This document shows, piece after piece, positions 44,834 to 56,038 of a stretch of DNA of 64,000 bases. Source of the stretch: Amylostereum areolatum (lineage: Eukaryota > Basidiomycota > Agaricomycetes > Russulales > Stereaceae); NCBI GenBank assembly GCA_012932865.1, contig SAXG01000013.1, positions 558,001 to 622,000 of the forward strand. Direction: 5' to 3'. The position numbers and the translations under genes were made by a program. The notes under the pieces are model-generated. The model had not been told where the DNA came from. It worked only from the letters and a program-made list of their open reading frames with translations, and made no database searches. The first letter of the stretch is position 1. Each line of letters opens with the position of its first letter.

Positions 44834-46109
44834 ATGCAGGGCCCGACGAACGTCGTGAACACGCCGGGTTTCGCCCACTACAACATCGCCTGGTCGCCAT
44901 TTCATCCTCAACGCCTTGCCATCGCCTCGTCCGCAAACTACGGCCTCGTCGGCAATGGTCGACTTCACATCGCCTCGATGACCCCGCAACCTCTGGGCAC
45001 GCCTCCCATCGTTGCCCTCGAGAAACAGTACGCATCGGATCCCCTTCTAACAAGGCTTCTGCTCATTACCACCTTGCAGTTATGAAACCCAGGACGGCGT
45101 TTACGATGTCGCGTGGTCCGAGGTGCACGAAAACCAACTCGTGTCCGGGTCCGCAGACGGTTCGCTGCGTCTTTGGGACGTGCTCTTGAACGTATGTACG
45201 TCCCTCGACCCCTCTGCGCGTTGAGCGAGCGCTGCAAGGCGCCGCCGCTTGCCTGCCTCTAGGACCGTCCGATCTCCATGTGGCGCGAGCATTCGCGCGA
45301 GGTGTTTTCCGTGGACTGGTCCAATATCAAGAAGGACCAGTTCGCGTCCTGCTCCTGGGACGGGACCGTCAAGCTGGTGTGTTCGTTCTGTCGATGGTCT
45401 GAAGGATGCTTCATTGACGATGCATGCGCGCGATAGTGGTCCCCGGATCTCCCGAGATCGCTCACGACGCTCCAGGCGCACCAAGCGTGCATCTACCAAG
45501 CCCTCTTCTCGCCCCACCAGCCCGACGTGCTCGCCACCTGCTCCACCGACGGCACCGTGCGCATCTTCGACCTCCGCGCCCCCGCATTCGCACCACAGAC
45601 CAACAGCTTCACTTCCCCGCTCGCCGCCGCGGCGCTCACCGTCCCCGCGTCCGGCGGCGAGGTGCTCGCGCTCGACTGGAACAAGTACCGGCCGTTCGTC
45701 CTCGCGAGCGCGGGCGTGGACAAAAACATCCGGGTGTGGGATTGTAGGATGGTCAAGATCGGGGCGGGGGCGGGCGGCGGGGCGGAGGTGGGCGGTGTGT
45801 GCGAGACGCAGATGCTTGGGCATGAGTATGCGGTGAGGAAGGTGCAGTGGAGTCCGCATCGGCCGGATCTGCTTGCGAGCGCGTCGTACGATATGACGTG
45901 CAGGATGTGAGTGATCCGTAGGTTCGTTCGTTGGTTGGGGAGCTGACCCTGGTCTTAGATGGAACGCGAGCATGCCGGAAGGGCGGCAGCTCGTGCGGAT
46001 ACACGATGCTCACACCGAGTTTGTGGTTGCTTGCGCGTGGTCATTGTACGAAGAGGGGCTACTTGCCACTGGAAGTTGGGATTGTAAGATGGATGTGATT
46101 CGTGTATGA
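44834..46109 (+). CDS. PEX7: PEX7, peroxisomal PTS2 import receptor
   Basis: Exons are 44834-45027, 45080-45191, 45263-45376, 45437-45906 and 45959-46109; 346 residues, the normal PEX7 length. The N-terminus TPGFAHYNIAWSPFHPQRLA and YGLVGNGRLHI is characteristic of PEX7. WD40 repeats follow: YDVAWSEVHENQ...GSLRLWD; VFSVDWSNIKKDQ...GTVKLW; IYQALFSPHQPDVLATCSTD; LDWNKYRPFVLASAGVDKNI; VRKVQWSPHRPDLLASASYD; and a last blade with ATGSWDCKMDVIRV. PEX7 binds PTS2-bearing proteins such as thiolase in the cytosol and carries them to the peroxisome with a co-receptor. A Gly/Ala-rich insertion (GAGAGGGAEVGG) lies between blades. All junctions are in frame and the gene looks functional. Confidence 0.93.
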
Positions 46110-46249
46110 GTATCAGGTACTGTTGTCAACAACAAGTAGTCCTCAACTATTTCTATGGAGGCAGTCCGATGACATGAAAATATCTAAAAGGAGTGCCGGC
46201 TGAGGTATAGGTATATGCTATTATAGTCCTGGTCGTCGTCAATCTGACG

Positions 46250-47851
46250 CTACAGTTCGTCGCAATAAAAATTATCAGACCCTACCGCCTTAAGCAAGAA
46301 AGTCACCATTTCCGGGCGAAGACTGCAGACCTCCAGGCTGAGGTGGCATTCCCGACCCTCCGCTCTCCTGCGCTTCATCTCCCGGGCGAGAAGGACGCCT
46401 GCCACCTCGGAGACGTTCGGTTCGGTATTGCGTTCGAGCCTGATGGTGCTTCGCGTCATCAGCTCGCGCACGGTGAGGTAGCGCAAGTCTGCAAAGGACC
46501 GCGGGGCGTCCGCGGGCGCGTGTTCCGCGGCGAGGAAGTGCTGGAGGAGGTCATACGCGGTGAAGCGGGCGACCTGCACGGCGCGGATGCCGGCAAGCTG
46601 GGCGAAGGGCACCATCCAGTTGAGCATGTCCCCTTCGCACGTGCGCTGGGCGATGAGCGTGCTCTCTTTTCCGTGCACAGGCAGCGCGACGAGCAGCGCG
46701 CGGAGCATGTCGTGCACGACGGGGTGGCCCTCCTCGTCGCTCTCGAACCAGGTGATGGCGAACTTGATCGACTTGGGGAGGAGGGCGGGCACGCCCGTTT
46801 TGTTTCCGTCCGCGCGCTGGGGGTCCGAGAGCGTGAGTTCGAGGACGCTGCAGCTCGTTTCGAGCCGGAAGGTTTTGAAGTGCTCGTGCGCGGCGCGCGC
46901 GCGCGCGAAGTGGCGGGTGAAGGGCGCGATGACGACCGTGTGCGCGTTGGGCTCGAGGTATTCGATCGAGAGCGCGGTTTGGGTTGGGAAGGCGACGCGT
47001 TGGAGGAAGCCGGTGATTTGGAGGGCTTCGCCGTAGAGAGAAAGATCCTTGAGGCTGTCGAGCTTGATGGGCTCTTGGGCGTCGGGTGGGGCGAGCACAA
47101 CGTCGTGCGGGAATGTGACTCGGCCTTCGATGGAGAGCGTCTCCAGCTGTGGCATGCGGGAGAGCGTTGCGACCATTTCGTCAGCGGACTCCCATACTCC
47201 GACGCAGCTCTGAAGCTGGAGCACGACGAGGGACGTCAGGAGGAGAGGCGAGTGGTGCTGCATCGTGCAGCTGTCGAGCCGGAGTTCGCGGAGGTTCGCG
47301 GGGGGCGTGCCCGCGAATATGTCTTTGGGTATCGTGCATGGGTGTTCGGCGAGCTGGTACTTGAGGTTGAGGATCTCGAGACGGGGCGCGGGCGCGGTGG
47401 CGAGCAGGCGCATTTTCAGGGTATCGAATTTGTTGGGGATCACGTCCTCGATGGTGATCTCCCGCACGCGGTCGAGCTCGGTGACGGCGGTGTAAACATT
47501 GGACCAGATCGGGGCGGCGGGAATGTCGGCGTTGAGGATGATGGGGTGCGGGCGGGAGTGCTCGAGGCAAAAGTGGGAGAGTGTCGGGTGGTGGAGAGGC
47601 AGAACCGTCCAGAGCTCCTTGCACGCGAACGCTGCGGAACGCCAACGCTGACAGACGGCGGTGACGTTGAGCCATGTGGGCGGGGAATATTTTTTGGAGT
47701 CGACAGGGGGTTCGAGGTGGGGGAGGTAGGCGAACATCTCCATGAGCAGCTCGATGGGCACTTCCGCTATGGGACACTTGCATATGCACTTGCAAGAGCA
47801 TGCGGCCGTCGTTGGACGCGCGTCTTGGACGACGCTGCTAGTTACCGACAT
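46250..47851 (-). CDS. F-box domain protein
   Basis: A single uninterrupted exon of 533 residues starting MSVTSSVVQDARPTTAACS. A Cys-rich CSCKCICKCP leads to an F-box-like motif (PIELLMEMFAYLPHLEPP, then VTAVCQRWRSAAFACKELWTVL). Leucine-rich segments follow (LEILNLKYQ; LRELRLDSC; LETLSIEG; LKDLSLYG). It is the same family type as the gene at 26.7-28.4 kb but divergent in sequence and without an intron. The likely role is a substrate adaptor of an SCF ubiquitin ligase. The 503-residue open frame on the plus strand over the same DNA is a composition shadow. Confidence 0.82.
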   Translation of the reverse strand: MSVTSSVVQDARPTTAACSCKCICKCPIAEVPIELLMEMFAYLPHLEPPVDSKKYSPPTWLNVTAVCQRWRSAAFACKELWTVLPLHHPTLSHFCLEHSRPHPIILNADIPAAPIWSNVYTAVTELDRVREITIEDVIPNKFDTLKMRLLATAPAPRLEILNLKYQLAEHPCTIPKDIFAGTPPANLRELRLDSCTMQHHSPLLLTSLVVLQLQSCVGVWESADEMVATLSRMPQLETLSIEGRVTFPHDVVLAPPDAQEPIKLDSLKDLSLYGEALQITGFLQRVAFPTQTALSIEYLEPNAHTVVIAPFTRHFARARAAHEHFKTFRLETSCSVLELTLSDPQRADGNKTGVPALLPKSIKFAITWFESDEEGHPVVHDMLRALLVALPVHGKESTLIAQRTCEGDMLNWMVPFAQLAGIRAVQVARFTAYDLLQHFLAAEHAPADAPRSFADLRYLTVRELMTRSTIRLERNTEPNVSEVAGVLLAREMKRRRAEGRECHLSLEVCSLRPEMVTFLLKAVGSDNFYCDEL

Positions 47852-50202
47852 TAGGCTGGGCGACTAAGCGGTAGCAATAGTAAAAAGCGTCAATGGCGTC
47901 TAAGTATGAACAAGAAGTGGCACCGCTCACACTTAAAGCTCCAAAGCGCAGAAAAAACTGGTGCGCGAGTGTGGAGGTCGGAGGTCGTCGTCGTCGTCGT
48001 GGCCGTCGTCGACCGTCGTTGACGACTCGATGCTCAATTTCAAAGCTGAGCCGGAAATGAATATAACCCGGACGCGTACCACGTGACTGTCGCGATCGTC
48101 TCACGTGCGGCCGGCGGCGCTCACCGACACCGCTGCCCGTCTGACTCTTAGTCTATGACAACCTCCCGACGAACTTGTCGAAGCCTATCCTTTAATACAA
48201 AGAGAGACGCGGTGGAGCGCTGCGTCACGTCACGACACAAACCGCGAGACAAGTGAGCTTTCTGATTGGTTGTGGGACAACAGCCACGTCATCGTAACGC
48301 GACACGTGACAGGTCGCGTTGACAAATGCACGTGGCTGCTTGCGTCATCCTAGGCTTGCGCGTCGGCCGGGTCGCCGCGTCGCTCTTCGTCTTGACCTCC
48401 ACCACGTACTTGGCCACCGTCATACCTTCCCACTCTCTATGGCACCTCTACGCACCGCCGTTAGCGTCAAAGTAGCCTCCATGGCACAGCCCTACTTATA
48501 CCTTTTACTTTGTATATCAGAAAACAAATTCAAATCAATTTTCCTCCAAAGCAATGTTTGTGCAGCAACACGGACGTGTTTTGTCGCTTCGGTCACGATG
48601 ACCGCGTCGCTCCCACCCCCCCTGATTGGATTTATTTATATATCTAGAGATTTTTCGGGAAATTTCCTCGGTGCTCGGATGAGGCGTGGTGGTCCCGAGC
48701 TCGAGTGATGTACGACACGACACGACCCGACACGACACAGTACAGCACACCCTGTCATCTGCATCCAGTGCATCTCGGTGCATTCATCTGGATCATGTGC
48801 GCATTTTCTTTCTCTCTTGCGAGACGAACTGACATGTACTATTTGTGCAGAAGAATCTATGCGAGTTGGGGGTGACATTGGCTGGCCATTGGGATGGTGC
48901 ACCGAGCAGGAACGCAGGTCCACTGATTCCGTCCAAGATGCAGCCCCCAGAAACAGTGCCCATTCAACCTCCTCGCAAGCGAACGAGAACACGGCCGTCC
49001 AGGTATGACTGACCTTAACAAACTGATCAATGTCCTTGCTTACTATATTGTTGTCTACAGCTTTCCTCGGCTGACGCCATTGGCCACCGCCGGTCTTGAG
49101 TGCGAGCACAACGACATCCTCAGGATCCTGAAGGTCCGCAACAGCATTGTATTGTGTCGTCCACGTCCGAATCAACGACAGGCGACACGATAATGCAAGA
49201 ACCCAACCAACCAGCAAGCCTCGAACGGAGCTTTCATAGATGGTACGTGCATACAGTATCAATCAATGTGATAGTAAAGGCTTTACTGATCCTTTTGTTA
49301 TCCATATCACAGGTGATATGTCCTCATCGACATTGCATATTCGCAGGCCTACTCGGCCCTCAGCGACTTGCTTCCTACGCCCCCAAGGACTCCAGCTCTG
49401 AACCCTCAAGGAACAGAACAACCCACTCTGCTATCGAAATGGCAGATTGCCAAGAGAGCCCGACACGAGCGAGAGCATTTGGGACCGTCACAAACCCCTC
49501 TAGGCATCCCGGCTACAGTTTTCCTACTATCGGACTGCGAGTTGAATCTTCTACACTTCATGCTTAGTACTTAGTTATGCTTATTTGTTGCTTATTTGAA
49601 TACAATCACCACAGCCTTGCTACTTGAATGAGTGCAATGCATGGGTCTATGCTAGTCAAACTACTAATTGAATATCGTGTCGTCTAAAGTATGTACTTCA
49701 AGCGCAAATCGTGGCGGTGAGAGTGACGCTATTTTTTGACCACATTCACAGCGGCTGGGAAAGGGCCAATACGACAAAATCCGCCCCGCCGCAGTGGGCG
49801 GCGACGGCGGTCGTCGGTCGATAAGTTATCGAAGGCCGGATATTGATGATGATTGAACTGATTCGCTCATCTGCGTTCAAGATGTCTTTGGGGAGTGCCA
49901 CAGAAGCGCCGACACAGCTTCAAGTCGCAGAGGCTTTCAAATCGCGACGACGGGGGCCAGTGTGGCACTAGTTCCAGTCGCGGACGCAGGCAATACAATG
50001 CGGTGGCCTTCAGGAGATTATGCCTGGCTTCCCTTCATTGGCCCTCAAGGCCTCATTGTCTGTATTGTGGCCTCCTCTGAGGCCTTCGCCTCGTTTCCTC
50101 CCGCCACACGACCTGGGGTTTCTACTTAACCCACATTCCTCGACATCTGGAATATCCAAAACCACGCCCCGTCTCGAATCTCTCTGAATCACGCCTCCTC
50201 CG
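47852..50202. other. Intergenic with one weak gene candidate
   Basis: 2.35 kb. A possible plus-strand gene has exon-like pieces from MQPPETVPIQPPRKRTRTRP (48938) to a last exon at about 49349-49574 encoding LPTPPRTPALNPQG...KWQIAKRARHEREHL. I could not connect them with certainty and recognise no domain. The remainder shows no coding signal, RNA gene or repeat. Confidence 0.3.
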
Positions 50203-51316
50203 ATGCAGCCCCCAAATGTCATCTCTGACCTTCAGGTTGCCCTTCGAGTTCAACGCGATCCCAATAATAGGACATTCCCCACGACGCTTCGCAAGCTGTC
50301 CAGCTACTCCTTTGCTTTCAAGGCCTTATATGAGAAGAAAAGCCTCTTCGACTATCTTCCTCCCCATCAAGTCCCTTTCTCCCAGTGTCCCGTCATATCC
50401 CTCGACATGGATTACGACCGCGCCAAGGTCATGTTACAGGACTGCGAACAAGATTGCGCACTCGGGCGAAGCGGCAACTTGTTCGGCTCTGTTGGTGGCT
50501 TGGCGCTCGTATCAGCCATCTCTTTGAAGAACACCGTACGCGAAGCTATCCTGGAGGACTATCTGCAGCTCACCTGCCCAGACGCACGCACGCTCGCTCT
50601 CATCTATCAACAGGCGTACGATCGGGGCGCCGACGCCACCAAAGAGCTCATGGTGATCTGCGCACGCAACTTCCTCCGTTTTCCCATTGAGGAAATTCCA
50701 AGGCAATACATCTCCGAGCATCCTTTTGCCTTGCTCACCACGTTCCACACGGCTTGTACAAACATCTGCGTGGAGCATTCAGCGAGTGGGACGCGCCCGA
50801 TTGTTAAGCCGCCTCGTGCGCTTTTCCAAGGGGTCTCGGTCAAAGGAGCTCGCTGCAGCTGCGATGTAGAGCACACGAGGAATTCGATGGATGCTACCGA
50901 CGACCTCAAAAGCTGGGTCGCCAAGTTTCTTCTGACAGCGCACGAGGACCAGTTTCTCGGAACACGCCCCAGCTCATTGGTATTGAAGGATCCGCGCGTA
51001 CAAGGACCTGCGTTCGCGATTGCAAGTCCATGCATGAATTGCATCAACTTGTATGTCATCCATGCCCGACCTTATGACCGAGCAACAATTGACCTTCCCC
51101 GCAGTTTCCGAGTAGACGTATTGAACAGTGACAAGCCTACGTTTGATGTCGCGGTAACCCTTAGATCGAACTCGAACTTCGGGAAGTTCGTGGATATGTA
51201 TGGTGCCCGTTTGAACCTTCTGTATGACAAGGTAAGTTGCCGCAGCGATGCAAATCTGAACCGATGGCTAATTGATTACTTTATAGCAATGGGAAAGTTT
51301 GATCAATGACCAGTGA
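50203..51316 (+). CDS. BTB/POZ-like protein, basidiomycete family
   Basis: Exons are 50203-51050, 51105-51231 and 51287-51316, giving about 334 residues. It begins MQPPNVISDLQVALRV. It shows the layout of the Agaricomycete BTB group: a BTB-like first part, then a helical segment (TREAILEDYLQL-like; ARTLALIYQQAYDRGADATKEL) and a Cys pair region (GARCSCDVEHTRNSMD...CMNC), ending DKQWESLINDQ. The BTB core is weak, so the assignment rests on overall layout and on its neighbour. It is convergent with another BTB gene 145 bp away. Adaptor or regulatory role inferred. Confidence 0.6.
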
Positions 51317-51460
51317 GAGCGTCGGGATGGTGATCTCTGGGGCAGATTTTTGACCAACGTAGTACAAGTGCCACAATCATCTGTACTTACATGATTCATG
51401 CCCTTTCTCATTTCTGTCCGACGAACATGCGACGAAATCTTCTAGTATCATTGAAACATA

Positions 51461-52841
51461 TCAGGTCGCTGGAGAATCGATCATGGTCCACCACGCATCC
51501 TGCCTTCCGCGTACCCACTCCTTGACATTCTCGAAGCATCGCGCGCATAGACCTTCCTGCGCAAGGTTCAGGTTCTTCACTACGGCGTCGATCCCGGAGA
51601 TCGGATCGTGCCGATACTCGAGCAACAACCCCGATTTCTGCACCCGCTCCGTCCAGAAAGTGGAGAGCGCTTTGGGAGACGCTCCTGGGGCAAAGGTACA
51701 GTGTGTGCAGAGCATCTGCACCGGCGGCGCCTGCATCTCGGATAGCCACGAGTCGGAGAGGCGCGAGCGAAGGTGCAGGGCGAGGAACATATCATCACTT
51801 GACAACGCATTCTGGACGTAGACGATGCGGGCGTCGTACTGTGACGAGCGCACAATCTCGTAAAGGGCGCGCTTCATGATTTGCGGAATATTGCAGAGTC
51901 TCGCGAGCAAGATGGCGTCGGCGTGAGAGTGTGTGTTGAGGATGACGGCTGAGGTGTCAGGGGCCCAGATCACTTTGATCGTTTTCAATGCCCATTGTCG
52001 TATGCGTGGAAAGTTCAGATTCAACGAAACACGTAGGACGGAGGCTAAGACTTTGAAAGAAGGAGGCGTGACCATCCAGTCACTAAAGATCACGACGAGA
52101 GTCAGCAACATCGCACATCGAGAGCAAGGAGGCAGATTACTTGGCATGGTATAGGATCGCCATCAGGTGCCCGAAAGACACGCCATCGACCTTGACTGTA
52201 TAAGCAGGGTCGACGGAGAAGCCCTCCCCAACGGCCGAGAAGCCAGGTTCGAGAAATGCGGTGGCAAGTTCAGGAGATGCCTGCGATAGCAGCTGCTTGT
52301 CGACTTTGAAGACGATTCTCCCGCAGATGATGCCTACAGTGGCTCCTTCGTAGAAGAATTCGGCGTGTGTACGGTAGGATGGACCTAGCTGTTTGTGCTT
52401 CTTGGCACCGACAGCATGCGCCGGTCTGATGGGTGTCCTATATAAGAGTGTTCAGCATAAGTTCAAAGTGAGGGCACCGTGGACCTAGCGAGTATATCTG
52501 CGACTAACGTTGGTATACTGGGAGCTGGCGGCACTGGTGACAACAGAGCCGGGGATGAGGTTTCTTGCGTCGGATTGTTCGGTATAGGTGGAAGTGTGGG
52601 GGTCTGATAGAATGAATATATAGAGAGCCTGGCACCTCTAGGCCAATTCGAAGGCGGTCTACAACCGGTACTTTTTCGAGCTGTTTGTTTTTTGTATCCA
52701 GCCTGTTTTCCGGAACTTGGCTCCAAACTCCTGGACAGGTCGTCGCTAGGTACCTGCTGAAAATCCCGTAATTAATTCTACCTAAATCTATGGGACGTCA
52801 AAAGTGACACACACCTCAGGTCCAGGACCGGTGGAGGGCAT
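51461..52841 (-). CDS. BTB/POZ-domain protein
   Basis: Exons are 52815-52841, 52485-52756, 52141-52437 and 51461-52082; the phases agree and give 405 residues. A Pro/Ser-rich N-terminus (MPSTGPGPE; TLPPIPNNPTQ) leads to a BTB/POZ domain (HAEFFYEGATVGIICG, FKVDKQLLSQASPELATAF, VDGVSFGHLMAILYHA). A helical BACK-like part follows (LLARLCNIPQIMKRALYEIV) with Cys pairs (MLCTHC; LCARCFENVKEW). It is the same general family as the gene broken by Gypsy-1. It may serve as a cullin-3 adaptor or a transcriptional partner; unproven. It is head to head with the DUF6589-like gene. Confidence 0.72.
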
Positions 52842-53117
52842 TCTTGTGTGCTCAATGCCTTGGAGGACGCGGAGACGTGACGTGAATAAGACGCCGTGGT
52901 GGTAGTCTCGTAACCAGCCTGCCTACTAAAAACATGAAAGTAAACAATCTGCCGTAGGCAGTCTGGAGAAATTGAGTTTGAATTGATAGGGAGTGCGGAC
53001 TTACTCCGCAGATCCTTTAAAAGGAAACCGCCCCGCGATCTTGCGAGCCCGATATGAGCCCCGTGCCTCGAATTGTACGCGACGCGACGCGACAGACGCG
53101 CCTCCGCCTCCTGCAAA
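52842..53117. promoter_or_regulatory. Divergent promoter region, BTB / DUF6589-like gene
   Basis: 276 bp between opposite start codons. It must hold both promoters. No strong TATA box seen. Confidence 0.4.
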
Positions 53118-54691
53118 ATGTCATCGCTCCCCCTCTCAGACGTCGAGCCTCCGCAAAACAAACGAAAGAGATCACACAGGCAAGTAAATACTACACCCAC
53201 ACATGCTCAACATCCAAGAAAGCGAAATTTTGGAGGCATTTTGGTCTCTCTTCAAGGCAGTTCAGCACCCAACTCTGGCATCCCTTCTCCGTCTGGTCAA
53301 AGCAGCATCCCGTTCCCCTCTGCTTCCCATGGCTTAGACGGAACGAATTTATTCACCCCCACCCTTAGCACATTTGGCACACCCTCGGAATTCCGATCAA
53401 GTTCACACGGAAACACTGGCTATGCTGGCACTGGCACCCCCGAGCTGTTGTTCAGCTTCACTCCTTCGACGATTTCTTCGAGGGCTGGAACGCCAGGACA
53501 CACGGTCTTTACACCAACGCTATCGCCAACCATGCCTTTCATCCCCCGTCGAAGGCGCAGAGATGCAACAACTCCAGCGGACTCAACACGGTGGACCTGG
53601 AACGACTCAGAGGATGCAAACTACAGGCTGTTCGACACGGGCTCAAGCTCAAGACGGAGTGCCTCTCCATTCGCAGGGGACAATCACCCACTGGCCCTTG
53701 AATCCCCTATAGACCTCCCGCTCAGGACTTTCTCGCCGCGTCTATCTTTCAGTATGCCCATCGATCCGGGTTTATCTCGGCGAGTCTCTGCTGGTGACTA
53801 TATGCGCGGCAATCCCGGTCTTGAATCTCCCCCGAGACCTCCACCAGCATCTCCCAAAAGCATTGAAGATCTCTGCTCTCCGTTCAAAGACCTCAGCCAA
53901 GAAGCACAGCTGTCGGCTGCTCTGAATATTCTCCGCATAGCCAAAATGCCTCCGCTTCGGCTTCTCGCACGTCTTGCGGACACATCCGACGCACATTACA
54001 GCTCATACAGGTCACAATGGTATCGCTCCGACAGCACTCACCTCGAGGACTTCCTCGACGCTGTTATGGCAGATCCGAATGGAAAACGAAAGCTCGAAAG
54101 CTGGATAGAGCCGCGCGCACTGGATATCATCATGGATCCCATTGACAGCGAGATGGAGAATGTTCGGGACTTCTTGAGTCTTCCGTCCCTCAGCGCTATA
54201 ACCCCCGATTTCATATGGAGCTGGAACCGTGGAACCGTCCTTCAGCCGATCCCTGGTATAGCTCCGAAACTCACTAGGGTGCTAACCCGTGCAGCACAGT
54301 CCAATGCACAGGAAAAAAACACTCTGAAACTGCCGCATACAGTGGGTACACTTTGTTTATTTGTTGCACATGGCATATTCTTACTATTTGTTTCAGCTCG
54401 TGTCCGTGGCCATTGCACAGCTGGCGCGACAACGCTCGTCACGATGCAACAAATTTGCGGGGCCCTTCGGTCTATTCCTCTGGGGAACCGGCGCACAACG
54501 CAAGGTTATCGATGCCATGTACAGTTGCGGGCTTTCCGTGTCGCATAAGTCTGTCCGCCTCCTCCTGTCGTCATTGGCTACACAAATGCAGGGTCTCGCC
54601 TCGTCAATTATACGCGGCCCTCACATGCTTGGATACGACAACGTCAATTTAAGTACGTCAATCTTCGTCGAGCAACGGGGATCGTTAACAC
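53118..54691 (+). pseudogene. DUF6589-like protein gene, truncated by Gypsy-2
   Basis: It starts MSSLPLSDVEPPQNKRKRS at 53118. The first exon (to 54341) is a long Ser/Thr/Pro-rich region (TPTLSTFGTPSEF, TPGHTVFTPTLSPTMP), then a helical part (LNILRIAKMPPLRLLARLAD; WIEPRALDIIMDPID). After a 55-bp intron the second exon gives LARQRSSRCNKFAGPFGLFL, then VSHKSVRLLLSSLATQ and YDNVNLSTSIFVEQR, which I recognise as the start of the DUF6589 region common in Agaricomycetes. The frame runs straight into the LTR at 54692, so the C-terminal half is missing from this side; any remainder would lie beyond the element, outside the window. Function unknown. Confidence 0.65.
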
Positions 54692-55230
54692 TGTTAAGGA
54701 CGGTCCTTATCACGTGACAAGCGGCTCAGGCTACAGTACTCGTGTGGATGAGAGGTGGGATCAGGTGATCCAGACGTCTCGGCTATACAAAGTTAGAGGT
54801 CGATAAGCGAAGCAGTAAGTCTTCACAGAAGACTTAGGCGAGCTTTCGACTTAGTTACTTTATGCTCTCTTTAGTAGTTTTAAGAGGAGGTTCTATTTAG
54901 AACAGTCCTGTATTTACAAAGAGAACGAGCTGAGGAATGGCTCGTTCGATGAGCCTCCTTTTATAAGAAAGGAGGTCGAGTAAATATATGTACATTGAGC
55001 GACGGTCGCATCAAGTATCTACGGGAATAAGACTGTGGCACCGTCGTGGCTATGCCGTTGAGACGGTGACGATCTGTGGCACTGTCATCGGGATGGTGAC
55101 GATCTGTGGCACTGTCGTCGTCGCGTCGTTGAGACGGTTACGAACTGGGGCATAGTCGTAATCCGTCGTTTAGCGACGTCCTTCCTAGTAATGGCAATGG
55201 AAAATGAAGTACCTTGGACAAGTTGTAACA
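54692..55230 (-). repeat. Gypsy-2 3' LTR
   Basis: 539 bp. On the minus strand it reads TGTTACAAC...TTAACA, preceded by a polypurine tract, as a 3' LTR should be. The outer end is a perfect 15-base palindrome TAAGGACGGTCCTTA, followed by TCACGTGA. The U3 part holds short imperfect repeats (TGTGGCACTGTC...GACGATC). Confidence 0.9.
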
Positions 55231-55463
55231 CTACCCCCCTCTCTAGAATCTACGTCTCGTAGATTCCTGAATCGAAGCGGTTCTAGAGGGATGTCTTGAA
55301 CATGCTGTCGATCGCTCGCTCTTCGCCATTGGAGAAGGAATATTGTTGATGCGATGAAGGTGAGGATCGTAAGTCCTACGATGATGCTGATGACGGCGAT
55401 GAGCCAGCGTGGAGTGGGCGTATTGAAAATCGCGAGATCGGGTGATTGGGTTGATTGCATCAT
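55185..55463 (-). CDS. Gypsy-2 accessory ORF: small single-pass membrane protein
   Basis: 92 residues from ATG 55463. A hydrophilic N-terminus (MMQSTQSPDLAIFNTPTPRW) leads to one strong transmembrane helix, LIAVISIIVGLTILTFIAST (about 21-40), then LLQWRRASDR. The positive charges after the helix predict a cytosolic C-terminus. The frame runs through the polypurine tract and ends 46 bp inside the LTR. It occupies the place where env lies in envelope-bearing retroelements, but it is far too short and lacks a fusion peptide, signal peptide or Cys pattern; I do not call it env. Function unknown. Confidence 0.55.
   Translation of the reverse strand: MMQSTQSPDLAIFNTPTPRWLIAVISIIVGLTILTFIASTIFLLQWRRASDRQHVQDIPLEPLRFRNLRDVDSREGGSVTTCPRYFIFHCHY
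55231..55245 (-). promoter_or_regulatory. Gypsy-2 polypurine tract
   Basis: On the minus strand AGAGAGGGGGGTAG lies directly before the LTR TGTTAC. It fixes the element's orientation as minus and identifies the left LTR as the 3' one. Confidence 0.8.
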
Positions 55464-55536
55464 GCTTCTGGGTTTGTCGCTTTCTGATGTTCACTCTTTT
55501 ATGTCTTTGCCCGGACCTCAGCGATAGAATTCTATT

Positions 55537-55920
55537 CTATCGCTTTAACAACGCCTCTACTACTTTCAGGTCCTCCTCGTCTATCGTAGTAGCCCCTAAC
55601 CGATGTCCTATCCTCGCCGTCGTCGCGTGATCCGGGCTCTTGAACCGAGGCCCGCGTTTTCGGAAGAGTCCCTTGATGCCGCATCTTCCCTTCGACTCCT
55701 GCATGGCTTCTTCGTCTAGGCTTCTCGGCCTCTTCATGGCGCGAGCGACGTCCGGACGGCTTAGGAGTTCCGTGACTCGTTTGAGATGACGAAGGAGTTC
55801 TTCATCTAGTGGGTCGGGCGTGGGAGTGCGCGAGAGGACGGGCGAAGGAGGAGGAGTGGTAGGAGGGGTGCAGTCGGTGGTGGAGAGGTTGCGCGAAGAG
55901 GGGGCGAGAGTAGACGACAT
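55537..55920 (-). CDS. Gypsy-2 accessory ORF, 127 residues
   Basis: It starts MSSTLAPSSRNLSTTDCTPP at 55920. A Pro/Thr-rich N-terminus leads to a charged helical part (DEELLRHLKRVTELLSRPD), a basic middle (GLFRKRGPRFKSPDH) and an acidic helix at the end (DEEDLKVVEALLKR). No domain recognised. It lies 74 bp upstream of the membrane ORF on the same strand, between pol and the LTR. Confidence 0.5.
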   Translation of the reverse strand: MSSTLAPSSRNLSTTDCTPPTTPPPSPVLSRTPTPDPLDEELLRHLKRVTELLSRPDVARAMKRPRSLDEEAMQESKGRCGIKGLFRKRGPRFKSPDHATTARIGHRLGATTIDEEDLKVVEALLKR

Positions 55921-56038
55921 ATTTGGTTGGTTTGGGTGGTGCGAGTGGATTTGTTAGACGATGTCTGAGCATGTTATCGTCTTTGTGGCTTTCCTTTTAT
56001 GCTTGCGATGTGGAGGGGCAATGATGTAATCATTGCCG

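Noticed and set aside
46343..47854. 503-residue open frame on the plus strand over the F-box gene
   Set aside because: It is the exact antisense of a GC-rich single-exon F-box gene. It has no domain, and its charged, repetitive composition is that of a shadow frame.
55185..55463. Calling the small membrane ORF an envelope protein
   Set aside because: Only position and one transmembrane helix support it. There is no signal peptide, fusion region or Cys framework, and the length is far below known env proteins.
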